Position numbers and translations under genes: made by a program. Positions 16,942 to 24,665 of a DNA stretch of 64,000 nt are shown piece after piece. The DNA lies in contig JAFYLH010000006.1 in assembly GCA_017537175.1 (NCBI GenBank), positions 124,001 to 188,000 of the forward strand. The letters run 5' to 3'. The notes beneath the pieces are model-generated. The model was not told the DNA's origin and ran no database searches. It saw nothing but the letters and a program-made list of their open reading frames with translations. How positions within the stretch are numbered: position 1 is the first letter of the stretch; every line of letters begins with the position of its first letter. Source of the DNA: Clostridia bacterium (GTDB lineage: Bacteria; Bacillota; Clostridia; Oscillospirales; CAG-272).

Positions 16942-18855
16942 ATGGATAAAGAAAAATTTTATATAACCACCGCCATAGCTTACGCATCCCGTAAGCCCCA
17001 TATCGGTAACACCTACGAGGTAATTATGACCGATGCTATTGCAAGATACAAGAGAATGATGGGCTATGATGTATTCTTCCTTACAGGTACAGACGAGCAC
17101 GGTCAGAAGATCGAGGATCTGGCAAAGGAGGCAGGTATAGAGCCTCAGCAGTATGTTGACAATGTAGCTGCTACCATCAAGGATATCTGGGATATGGTTG
17201 GTTCAAGCTATGACCACTTTATCCGTACCACCGACGACTACCACGAAAAGGTGGTTCAGCATATCTTTAAAAAGCTCTATGATCAGGGAGATATCTATAA
17301 GAGCGAATACGAGGGCTGGTACTGTGTACCCTGCGAGTCCTTCTTTACCGATACACAGATAGTAGACGGCAAGTGTCCCGACTGCGGCAGAGAGGTAAAG
17401 CGCACCAAGGAAGAGGCTTACTTCTTCAAGATGAGTGCATATCAGGACAGACTGATGCAGTATATTGAGGATCACCCCGGCTTCATCGAGCCCGAGTCCA
17501 GAAAGAAGGAAATGGTAAACAACTTCTTAAAGGCAGGTCTCCAGGATCTCTGTGTTTCCAGAACCAGCTTTAAGTGGGGCGTTCCCGTAACCTTTGACGA
17601 TAAGCATGTTATCTATGTTTGGATAGACGCACTTTCAAACTACATCACAGCACTCGGCTATGATGTGGACGAAAAGGGTGAGCTTTATTCCAAGTACTGG
17701 CCTGCCGATGTTCATATCATCGGTAAGGATATTTTAAGATTCCATACCATCTACTGGCCTATTATCCTTATGGCATTGGGTGAGCCCCTTCCCAAAAAGG
17801 TATTCGGTCATCCCTGGCTGCTCTTTGGTACAGACAAGATGAGTAAGTCTAAGGGCAACACCATCTATGCAGACGATCTTGTAAAGCGCTTTGGTGTTGA
17901 CGGAACCCGTCACTATGTTCTTTCCGAGATGCCCTATAACTCTGACGGCTCCATTACCTACGAGAACCTTATCGCACGCTATAACAGCGACCTTGCAAAC
18001 AACTTAGGTAACCTTGTCAACCGTACCATTGCAATGACAAAGAAGTACTTTGACGGTGTTGTTCCGTGTAGAGGCGAGGTAACAGAGCTTGACCGCGAGC
18101 TTATAGCGGCAATCGAAGAGGGCAAAGCACAGATGTGCAAGAATATGGATGAATACCGTATTGCCGATGCAGTTGATGCAGTATTTACCGCTCTTCGCCG
18201 TGCAAACAAGTATATCGACGAGACCACACCCTGGGTTCTTGCAAAGAACGAATCCGACAAGCCCAGACTCGGTTCTGTTATGTATAACCTTCTTGAGTCT
18301 ATCCGTGTTTGTGCTAATCTCCTCTATCCCTTTATCCCCGAGACAAGCGAAAAGATCCTTGTTCAGCTCAATACCGAGTGCAAGTCTCTTGAATACGGCA
18401 ACCTTGAGGAGGGTAAGAGTGTAGGCGAAGCACAGATGCTCTTTGCAAGAATAGACGAGGCAAAGATGCTTGCCGAAATAGAAGAAGAAATGAAGGCAAA
18501 CGAGGAGCCTGTTATCGAAAAGCCCGAGGGTCTTGCTATCATCGGCTTTGAGGATTTCCAGAAGGTAGAGCTTCGTACCGCACAGGTCGTAGCGGCTGAG
18601 CCTATCCCCAAGGCAAAGAAGCTCCTTAAATTACAGCTTGACCTCGGTTACGAAAAGAGACAGGTAGTTTCGGGTATAGCTAAGTTCTATAAGCCCGAGG
18701 AGCTTATCGGTAAAAAGGTGGTTATGGTAGCTAACCTTAAGCCCGCAAAGCTCTGCGGCGTTGAGTCTAACGGTATGATCCTTGCTTCCGGTGAGGAGAC
18801 CATCCGCGTTATCTTCCTTGATCCCGAGACCCCCAACGGAGAAAGAGTTTGCTAA
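16942..18855 (+). CDS. metG: Methionyl-tRNA synthetase with C-terminal tRNA-binding domain
   Basis: 637 residues. HIGH-type SRKPHIGNTYEV, zinc-binding CVPCESFF ... CPDCG, KMSKS motif DKMSKSKGNTIY, an alpha-helical anticodon domain, and from about residue 530 an EMAP-II/Trbp111-like domain (FQKVELRTAQVVAAEP, KLLKLQLDLG, VVSGIAKFY, NLKPAKLCGVESNGM). The C-terminal domain dimerises and helps bind tRNA. It starts 3 nt after the pseudouridine synthase stop and ends exactly where tatD begins. Confidence 0.97.
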   Translation: MDKEKFYITTAIAYASRKPHIGNTYEVIMTDAIARYKRMMGYDVFFLTGTDEHGQKIEDLAKEAGIEPQQYVDNVAATIKDIWDMVGSSYDHFIRTTDDYHEKVVQHIFKKLYDQGDIYKSEYEGWYCVPCESFFTDTQIVDGKCPDCGREVKRTKEEAYFFKMSAYQDRLMQYIEDHPGFIEPESRKKEMVNNFLKAGLQDLCVSRTSFKWGVPVTFDDKHVIYVWIDALSNYITALGYDVDEKGELYSKYWPADVHIIGKDILRFHTIYWPIILMALGEPLPKKVFGHPWLLFGTDKMSKSKGNTIYADDLVKRFGVDGTRHYVLSEMPYNSDGSITYENLIARYNSDLANNLGNLVNRTIAMTKKYFDGVVPCRGEVTELDRELIAAIEEGKAQMCKNMDEYRIADAVDAVFTALRRANKYIDETTPWVLAKNESDKPRLGSVMYNLLESIRVCANLLYPFIPETSEKILVQLNTECKSLEYGNLEEGKSVGEAQMLFARIDEAKMLAEIEEEMKANEEPVIEKPEGLAIIGFEDFQKVELRTAQVVAAEPIPKAKKLLKLQLDLGYEKRQVVSGIAKFYKPEELIGKKVVMVANLKPAKLCGVESNGMILASGEETIRVIFLDPETPNGERVC

Positions 18856-19626
18856 ATGGAAATTATCGATACCCACGCTCACTATGATGACAGCAGGTTC
18901 GATGATAATAGAGATGAAGTTATAGCCGATGTTTTAAACATCGGCTATATCCGAAATATCATCAATGCAGGCTGTTCTATAGAGGGCTCTAAAGCAGGAC
19001 AGGCACTTTCCCGTAAATATCCTCAGTTCTATTTTACCGCAGGTATCCACCCCCACGACAGCGTAGAAATCAAAGACCGTGACCGCACCCTCTTTGAGCT
19101 TGAAGGATTGCTTCGTGATCCCAAGTGTGTAGCTCTTGGCGAGATAGGTCTTGACTACTATTATGACTATGACCGTGACGTGCAGAAGAACTGGCTTGAA
19201 TGGCAGATGCAGATGGCACAGCGTATGGGCAAGCCGGTAGCTATCCACGACCGCGAGGCTCACGGCGACTGTATGGATATGGTTCGTAAATACCCCGATG
19301 TTATCGGTGAGTTCCATTCCTTTTCGGGCTCTGCCGAAATGGCAAAGGAGCTTGTTAAAAGAGGCTGGTATATCTCATTTTCGGGAGTTATCACCTTTAA
19401 AAATGCATCCAAGATTCTTGAAGCGGTAAAGGCAGTTCCCCTTGACCGTATAATGATAGAGACCGATGCACCCTATCTTGCACCCGTACCCATGAGAGGC
19501 AAGACCAACGTCTCCTCTTATATGAAGTACACCGCCGAGGCCGCGGCAAACGTGCTTGGCATCAGCACAGAGGAATTCTGTGCCGCAACAACAGAAAACG
19601 CAAAACGCCTTTTTGGCATTAAATAA
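18856..19626 (+). CDS. TatD-family metal-dependent hydrolase
   Basis: 256 residues, first codon immediately after the metG stop. Seen: HAHYDDSRF (metal His pair), GIHPHD, ALGEIGLDYYY with the catalytic Glu, FHSFSG, and IETDAPYLAP, all TatD (YabD/YcfH) motifs. Known: 3'-5' exonuclease or D-aminoacyl-tRNA deacylase-like activities are described in the family; the metG-tatD order is widely conserved. The radical SAM gene that follows is the known companion of this subfamily. Confidence 0.93.
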   Translation: MEIIDTHAHYDDSRFDDNRDEVIADVLNIGYIRNIINAGCSIEGSKAGQALSRKYPQFYFTAGIHPHDSVEIKDRDRTLFELEGLLRDPKCVALGEIGLDYYYDYDRDVQKNWLEWQMQMAQRMGKPVAIHDREAHGDCMDMVRKYPDVIGEFHSFSGSAEMAKELVKRGWYISFSGVITFKNASKILEAVKAVPLDRIMIETDAPYLAPVPMRGKTNVSSYMKYTAEAAANVLGISTEEFCAATTENAKRLFGIK

Positions 19627-19637
19627 GAGAGATTAAA

Positions 19638-20234
19638 ATGACTATAACTTACGAAGACGGCAGCGGATTATATATCAACTCCACTAACCGTTGCACCAAC
19701 AACTGCGACTTTTGTGTCCGTACCACCGAGGACGGTCATTACGGTGACCTCTGGCTTGACCGTGAACCTACGGTAGAAGAAATGATCGCAGACATAGACA
19801 AAAGAGATCTGACCAAGTATACCGAGGTGGTATTCTGTGGCTACGGTGAGCCTACTATGAGACTTGACGATATCTTAGAGGTAGCAAAGCATATCAAAGA
19901 GGTCTGTGACCTGCCCGTGCGTATCAATACAAACGGACTTGCCAACCTTTATTATGAGGATGACATAACCGAAAAATTTGACGGCATTATAGATGCAATA
20001 TCGGTCAGCCTCAATGCCGCAAACTCGGACGAATATGTCCGTGTCTGTCACCCCGTATTCGGTGACAAGGCCTTTGAGGGTGTACTTGACTTTACCGCAA
20101 AGGCTACAAAGTATGTACCCAAGGTATATATGAGTGTGGTCGAGGGATTCTTATCTCCCGAGGATATAAACATATGCCGCGCTCTTGCATCCTTTGTGGG
20201 CGCAGAGCTGAGAGTCCGTGAGTTTATAGGATGA
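19638..20234 (+). CDS. TatD-associated radical SAM protein
   Basis: 198 residues, small for the superfamily. The cluster motif is CTNNCDFC (CxxxCxxC, residues 14-21), followed by FCGYGEPTMR (GxxxPT-like SAM-binding motif) and INTNG. It matches the known group of short radical SAM proteins coded next to tatD, whose reaction is unknown. It begins 11 nt after tatD and its last 4 bp overlap the next gene, so tatD, this gene and the lipoprotein are probably translated from one message. Confidence 0.88.
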   Translation: MTITYEDGSGLYINSTNRCTNNCDFCVRTTEDGHYGDLWLDREPTVEEMIADIDKRDLTKYTEVVFCGYGEPTMRLDDILEVAKHIKEVCDLPVRINTNGLANLYYEDDITEKFDGIIDAISVSLNAANSDEYVRVCHPVFGDKAFEGVLDFTAKATKYVPKVYMSVVEGFLSPEDINICRALASFVGAELRVREFIG

Positions 20235-20971
20235 AGCGCATAATCATACTTTTACTTGTAGCTGCTCTTTGTATTCCCCTTGTATCCTGCAAGGAGGAGA
20301 AGAAAAGCGAAAACAAGGTTATATCAAATATTCTCTTTTTGGGTGATGACCTTATGGAAACAAGCAGGGTCTACGAGTATTTTGAACAGCTTTGTCATAT
20401 CAACGGCAAGAGCAGTGTCAGCATTGATCACTATACCCTTGAGGACGCCCGTATGTATACCTATGCGGATATGTGCGAAAGTGATGAGGATTTCCGCGAG
20501 CATGTGTCAAAGGCGGATGTTATCCTCTTTCAGGAGGGAAGTGCCGAGACCAAGACTACCGTGGAGTCATTTACCAAAATACTTGAGTATGCCAACGACC
20601 CTATAGTGGTATGTATATCCTATTACGGATACCCCCGTTGGCTTCACCGCAACATTTTTTTGGAGTCGCATCCCGAGTTCAGGTATGCGGACTCAAACAC
20701 CGTGGTGGGCGGAATACTGACCCCCGAGAATGCACCTGTAGGCTATGAGCATCTTTATCACGAGGACTATATCCATCCAAATGAGCTCAACGGCTATATA
20801 GTGTCCCTTATCTGCTATTCAAAGGTTTATAATATCAAGCCTGCAAGCATCAAATGGCAGGGAATAGAGGAAAATGAAGGGCTTTTAATAAACTCACCCT
20901 GCAGTAATACACAGGAATTGAAGGACCTGTTATCCCTGCTGTCAGAGCAGGTCAATAAGCATATTAACTGA
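20231..20971 (+). CDS. Lipoprotein resembling an SGNH/GDSL hydrolase with altered catalytic site
   Basis: 246 residues. Lipobox: hydrophobic segment then LVSC (Cys 20). After the linker the protein starts a fold like SGNH esterases: ILFLGDDLMET where GDSL is expected, so the nucleophile Ser position holds Asp, while a C-terminal Asp-x-x-His block remains (EDYIHPNELNGY, as in DxxHPN..G of SGNH enzymes). It may be a non-catalytic carbohydrate binder or use another nucleophile. It overlaps the radical SAM gene by 4 bp (ATGA) and precedes the promoter of the LTA synthase gene. Confidence 0.65.
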   Translation: MKRIIILLLVAALCIPLVSCKEEKKSENKVISNILFLGDDLMETSRVYEYFEQLCHINGKSSVSIDHYTLEDARMYTYADMCESDEDFREHVSKADVILFQEGSAETKTTVESFTKILEYANDPIVVCISYYGYPRWLHRNIFLESHPEFRYADSNTVVGGILTPENAPVGYEHLYHEDYIHPNELNGYIVSLICYSKVYNIKPASIKWQGIEENEGLLINSPCSNTQELKDLLSLLSEQVNKHIN

Positions 20972-20972
20972 G

Positions 20973-21001
20973 TTGACAATAATCAGTATGAGTGATACAA
21001 T
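20973..21001 (+). promoter_or_regulatory. LTA-synthase gene promoter
   Basis: TTGACA (20973-20978), a 17-nt spacer and TACAAT (20996-21001), starting 2 nt after the preceding stop codon. Confidence 0.8.
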
Positions 21002-21037
21002 CAATGTGATCCTACATTTTTTAGAAAGGTTATCCTG

Positions 21038-23017
21038 ATGAAAAAGAGAATAATATCTTTGATCTTAAGCATATTACCGCTTATTTATCTTGAATCAGTG
21101 GTACGCGCATTTACAATTGGAAGCTTTGATATTCGTTTTGTATATACGGTTATATTTGCGTTACCGGTAGGCGGTGTGCTGTATTTATGTACACTTTCCG
21201 ACAGAACGGTTTTTAAGGTAATATATAACCTTATTATATCGGTAATATCGTTGTACTTTTGTGTTCAGCTTGTATATTACAAGGTGTTTCAGGGCTTTTT
21301 GTCCCTGTCACTTGTAGGTGTGGGCGGAGATGCTATCACAAATTTTACCGAAGAGCTTATGAACGCCATAAAGGCGGCTATTCCGGGTTTAGCTATTATA
21401 TTGGTTTTAATAGTTGTATATATCATACTGACAGTAAAAAGCATTATATCATTTAAAAAGACAAAGCTTAAATTCGTATTTTGCTCGGTAATTGCAATTG
21501 CTTTGTTACATATACTTTGTCTTATTTCACTTCGTGCGGGCGGTACGGGAGTATATACTGTTTATGACGCATATCACTCCAACTCAACGGGAATCGACAG
21601 CTCAGTACAGAATTTAGGCATATTTGTTACTACAAGACTTGAAGTAAAGAATATACTTTTGACAAGGTTAGGTATATCGGTAGACGATCCTACTGATCTT
21701 ATTTTTGCACCCGATCCGGATTCATCCGACGTTACTGACAGCTCCGATACCGAAGAATATAATGTTCTTGACATCGACTTTGAGGAGCTTAAAAAACTTG
21801 CAGACGGCAACGCCACTATCGAGAATATTTTTGCTACCATCGAGTGGAGAGGCGGCACGAAGAAAAACGAATACACCGGTATATTTAAAGGTTACAATCT
21901 TATAACCATATGTGCAGAATCTTTCTCTTGTCATGTAATAGACGAGGAGCTTACACCTACGCTGTACAAACTTGCAAACGAAGGTTTTGTATTTAATAAT
22001 TTCTACGGTTCCTTTGAATCGGTGACGACCGACGGTGAATTTTCATACTGTTTAGGTATGTTCCCCGATCTTTCAAGAGGTAAGTATAATTCAAGCTTCA
22101 AGATGATCGATGAAGCAGCTTTGCCCTATGCTCTCGGTAATGCCTTTCTTTCTGTCGGTGCAAACACCTTTGCTTATCACAACAACGACGGAACCTATTA
22201 CGGCAGGAACGTATCACATCCCCGTATGGGCTACAGTGTGTTTAAAGCCGCAGACTCGGGGCTTGATATAACCAAATCCTGGCCTGCCTCAGACCTTGAA
22301 ATGATGCAGGAGTCTGTGGACGATTATATATCGTCAGGTGAGCAGTTCCACGCATACTATATGACCTTCTCGGGACACCACAGATACACCACCAGCAATC
22401 CTATGAGTGCAAAGAATTGGGATAAGGTCAAGGATCTTGATTATTCCGAAGCGGTCAAGTGCTATATCTCGGCAAATCTGGAGCTTGAGTATGCCCTTAC
22501 CTATCTTATGGAACGTCTTGAGGAGGAGGGTATAGCTGAGGAGACCGTTATTGTTCTTACCACCGACCATTATCCCTACGGTCTTACCAACGAGGAGTTC
22601 AGCGAACTTGCAGGTAAAGAAATAGACCCCAACTTTGAAAAGTATAAGAACAGCTTTATCTGTTGGAACGGCGGTATGGAAGAAGCTGTATCGGTAGATA
22701 AGCTTTGTTCTACCATTGATATAGTACCAACATTGCTTAACCTTTTCGGTATGGAGTTTGATTCCAGATTTGTTATAGGCAGAGATGTCCTCTCTGATCA
22801 CGAGGGACTCGCTATCCTGGCAAACCAGAGCTTTATTACAGAGGACTATATGTTCAATGCAGTAGATAACGAGCTCACTATGCTGACCGACAAGGAGATC
22901 CCTCAGGAAGAGATAGACCAAAAGAAGAACTTTATAGTAGGTACTATGGGTCTCTCAAAATCTATACTTAATACAGATCTCTATAATTATCTTATAGAAT
23001 ATCTTGAGAACAAATAA
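21038..23017 (+). CDS. LTA synthase family membrane sulfatase (LtaS-like)
   Basis: 659 residues. The first 170 hold about five transmembrane helices, then a linker with an acidic Ser/Asp-rich stretch (residues 223-245), then an extracellular sulfatase-fold domain. Seen: metal site Glu in CAESFS (E294), the nucleophile region SVTTDGEFS where T330 aligns with the catalytic Thr of LtaS, FSGHHRY, and TTDHYPYG. Known: LtaS transfers glycerol-phosphate from phosphatidylglycerol to build lipoteichoic acid; relatives prime chains or modify other glycans, so the exact product is inferred. It has its own promoter and terminator. Confidence 0.88.
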   Translation: MKKRIISLILSILPLIYLESVVRAFTIGSFDIRFVYTVIFALPVGGVLYLCTLSDRTVFKVIYNLIISVISLYFCVQLVYYKVFQGFLSLSLVGVGGDAITNFTEELMNAIKAAIPGLAIILVLIVVYIILTVKSIISFKKTKLKFVFCSVIAIALLHILCLISLRAGGTGVYTVYDAYHSNSTGIDSSVQNLGIFVTTRLEVKNILLTRLGISVDDPTDLIFAPDPDSSDVTDSSDTEEYNVLDIDFEELKKLADGNATIENIFATIEWRGGTKKNEYTGIFKGYNLITICAESFSCHVIDEELTPTLYKLANEGFVFNNFYGSFESVTTDGEFSYCLGMFPDLSRGKYNSSFKMIDEAALPYALGNAFLSVGANTFAYHNNDGTYYGRNVSHPRMGYSVFKAADSGLDITKSWPASDLEMMQESVDDYISSGEQFHAYYMTFSGHHRYTTSNPMSAKNWDKVKDLDYSEAVKCYISANLELEYALTYLMERLEEEGIAEETVIVLTTDHYPYGLTNEEFSELAGKEIDPNFEKYKNSFICWNGGMEEAVSVDKLCSTIDIVPTLLNLFGMEFDSRFVIGRDVLSDHEGLAILANQSFITEDYMFNAVDNELTMLTDKEIPQEEIDQKKNFIVGTMGLSKSILNTDLYNYLIEYLENK

Positions 23018-23043
23018 AAAAGACGGCAGATGCCGTCTTTTTT
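23017..23043 (+). terminator. Terminator of the LTA-synthase gene
   Basis: A stem GACGGC / GCCGTC with loop AGAT, flanked by A6 and T6, directly after the stop codon. A near copy (GACGGCATTTGCCGTC) occurs 290 bp downstream at 23309-23332. Confidence 0.9.
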
Positions 23044-23308
23044 GTCTGATAAATATATAAACAAAAAATTACTGTACAATTTTGTGCGATTTCCGACACT
23101 TTATTTTTATATGGTTATAACAGATTGGGAATATTATGGTCGGGGCAAATCCGTTCATTTGAGGATTTAGATGCAGGAAACAGATATATTATTATAAACA
23201 TAGAGGTTTTGTTTTCAGACGGCTTTAGCCTTGGAATGAAATTAGCCACAGCGGCATTGGCTGAGTGATGTAGATATACTCTTTCTTGCTAAATGAACCG
23301 GAAAAGTA
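23044..23308. other. Non-coding stretch without recognisable gene
   Basis: About 265 bp of A+T-rich sequence. Frames on both strands are short, lack ribosome sites and show no family motifs. I see no tRNA, riboswitch or clear promoter. It might be a decayed gene, but nothing supports naming it. Confidence 0.4.
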
Positions 23309-23332
23309 AAAAAGACGGCATTTGCCGTCTTC
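23309..23332. repeat. Second copy of the GACGGC terminator-like hairpin
   Basis: AAAAAAGACGGCA then TT then TGCCGTCTT. It is orphaned: no gene ends here on the plus strand. It suggests duplication of the 23017 terminator segment or loss of a gene between the two. Confidence 0.6.
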
Positions 23333-23342
23333 GGATAAGGAT

Positions 23343-23458
23343 ATATCGCTATGCGATATGATATATCCGTTCCTTCATACGCGAAGCGTATATCATCTGC
23401 ATAAGCAGATATCATATGCAAAGCATATATCATCCGTGACACAGGAACGGATATCATT
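23343..23458. repeat. Array of four mini-hairpins with GATAT/ATATC linkers
   Basis: Four stem-loops in a row: 23343-23359 (ATATCGC/GCGATAT), 23377-23391 (ATACGC/GCGTAT), 23395-23410 (ATCTGC/GCAGAT) and 23414-23428 (ATATGC/GCATAT). The last three are separated by exactly ATC. The last three are also enclosed by an outer inverted repeat (ATCCGTTCC near 23365, GGAACGGAT near 23444), so the whole could fold as a multi-branched structure. The stem sequences differ but stay self-complementary. Confidence 0.75.
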
Positions 23459-23489
23459 AGGGCATCTTCTTTTATCAAGAAGATGCCCT
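23459..23489. terminator. Hairpin at the 3' end of the pfkB-family gene
   Basis: A perfect 13-bp stem (AGGGCATCTTCTT / AAGAAGATGCCCT, loop TTATC), 6 bp beyond the stop codon of the minus-strand kinase gene. No T-run follows on the minus strand, so termination is likely but not certain. A second small palindrome, GCGCTTTAGCGC, covers the last codons of the gene. Confidence 0.6.
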
Positions 23490-23494
23490 GCGCT

Positions 23495-24571
23495 TTAGCG
23501 CTTTACTCTTGCGTTACCGCCCCAGATTGACCAAACCTGATCCTCATCCATGGGCTGTGCGTAGTCGGTTAAGAATGTGGTCGCCATAGCGCCTGTAGCC
23601 CAACCGAACTGTATCCACTTTTCGGACTCCCAACCCTTTAAGATAGAGTAGAGAAGACCGCCCACAAAGCCGTCGCCGCCGCCGATACGGTCAAGAACGG
23701 TGATATCTCTGGGCTCAACAACGTGCCACTCATCTCCTGCAAGAAGGATTGCACCCCAGAGGTGGTGGTTAACGCTTACAACCTGACGAAGAGTGGTGGC
23801 AAATACCTTTGCGTTGGGGAACGCCTTTCTTACGTTTTCGATCATACCCTTGAAGCCGTCGATCTTAGCCGCGATGTCCTTACCGCCTGCCTCGGGACCC
23901 TGAATGCCGAGACAAAGCTGGAAGTCCTCCTCGTTACCGATAAGGATATCGGAAACGGATGCGATCTCTGTAAAGATATCGTGGAGCTCTTTTTCTCTGC
24001 CTTCCCAGAAGGAAGCACGGTGGTTAAGGTCGAAGGAGATAAGTGTGCCGTATTTCTTTGCTGCTCTTGCAAGCTCAAGACAGAAAGTACTTGTCTCGTG
24101 AGAAAGAGCACCGATAAGACCGGAAAGGTGAAGAATACCTACACCCTCCTCGCCAAAGATACGGTCAAGGTCAAAGTCGTTGATATTGAGTGTACGGCCT
24201 ACCTCGCCTGCACGGTCGTTACAAACACGGGGACCTCTTGCGCCGTAGCCGCTGTCAGCGATGTTGAACTGGTGTCTGTAACCCCAGGGGCCGCCCTGAG
24301 GAACTTCGGGTCCTTCGTAAGCCATACCTCTGGAACGAAGATCACGCTTGATGAACTCTGCAATAGGGCTATCCTTAACAAAGGTAGTGAGAACCTTTGT
24401 GGGCATACCGAGGTAAGCTGCAATGGATGCAACATTGGTCTCGGCTGAAGTAGCCTGCATCATAAACATATTACTGCTTGCAACAGGCTGACCGTTGGGA
24501 GGGCAGATACGAACGCCCATACTTGTAGGAACTACAAGGCTGTATTTACAATTCTTCTTGATTTCTAACAT
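23495..24571 (-). CDS. PfkB-family sugar kinase (2-keto-3-deoxygluconate kinase-like)
   Basis: 358 residues, ATG 24571 with AAGGAG upstream. Ribokinase-fold features: N-terminal substrate region with GG-poor NGQPVASSNMFMMQATSAETNVA, middle LHLSGLIGAL and FDLNHRASFW, GNEEDFQLCLG, and the C-terminal ATP/anion-hole motif DRIGGGDGFVGGLLYSIL with the catalytic Asp. FDLN-R and DRxGGGD are usual in KDG kinases. It lies 90 bp downstream of 6-phosphogluconate dehydrogenase on the same strand, pointing to hexonate breakdown, but the true substrate cannot be read from sequence. Confidence 0.85.
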   Translation of the reverse strand: MLEIKKNCKYSLVVPTSMGVRICPPNGQPVASSNMFMMQATSAETNVASIAAYLGMPTKVLTTFVKDSPIAEFIKRDLRSRGMAYEGPEVPQGGPWGYRHQFNIADSGYGARGPRVCNDRAGEVGRTLNINDFDLDRIFGEEGVGILHLSGLIGALSHETSTFCLELARAAKKYGTLISFDLNHRASFWEGREKELHDIFTEIASVSDILIGNEEDFQLCLGIQGPEAGGKDIAAKIDGFKGMIENVRKAFPNAKVFATTLRQVVSVNHHLWGAILLAGDEWHVVEPRDITVLDRIGGGDGFVGGLLYSILKGWESEKWIQFGWATGAMATTFLTDYAQPMDEDQVWSIWGGNARVKR

Positions 24572-24601
24572 TATATTACTCCTTAATGAATAATTATGGT
24601 T

Positions 24602-24630
24602 GAAAATAGTGTCCTTTGGACACTATTTTC
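24602..24630. terminator. Hairpin downstream of gnd
   Basis: A perfect 13-bp stem (GAAAATAGTGTCC / GGACACTATTTTC, loop TTT). On the minus strand it follows the gnd stop, the heptamer array and the purine spacer TTAAAGGAAG. It may be a partial terminator between gnd and the kinase gene. Confidence 0.6.
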
Positions 24631-24637
24631 TTCCTTT

Positions 24638-24665
24638 AATTACGAATTACGCATTACGAATTACG
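24638..24665. repeat. Tandem heptamer array (AATTACG)4, copy B
   Basis: Units AATTACG, AATTACG, CATTACG, AATTACG on the plus strand. The stop codon of gnd (24661-24663, minus strand) lies inside the array, so the array begins in the end of the gene. Confidence 0.85.

Noticed and set aside
23343..23458. CRISPR array
   Set aside because: The repeated units are self-complementary and only 15-19 bp apart, with no unique spacers and no cas genes.
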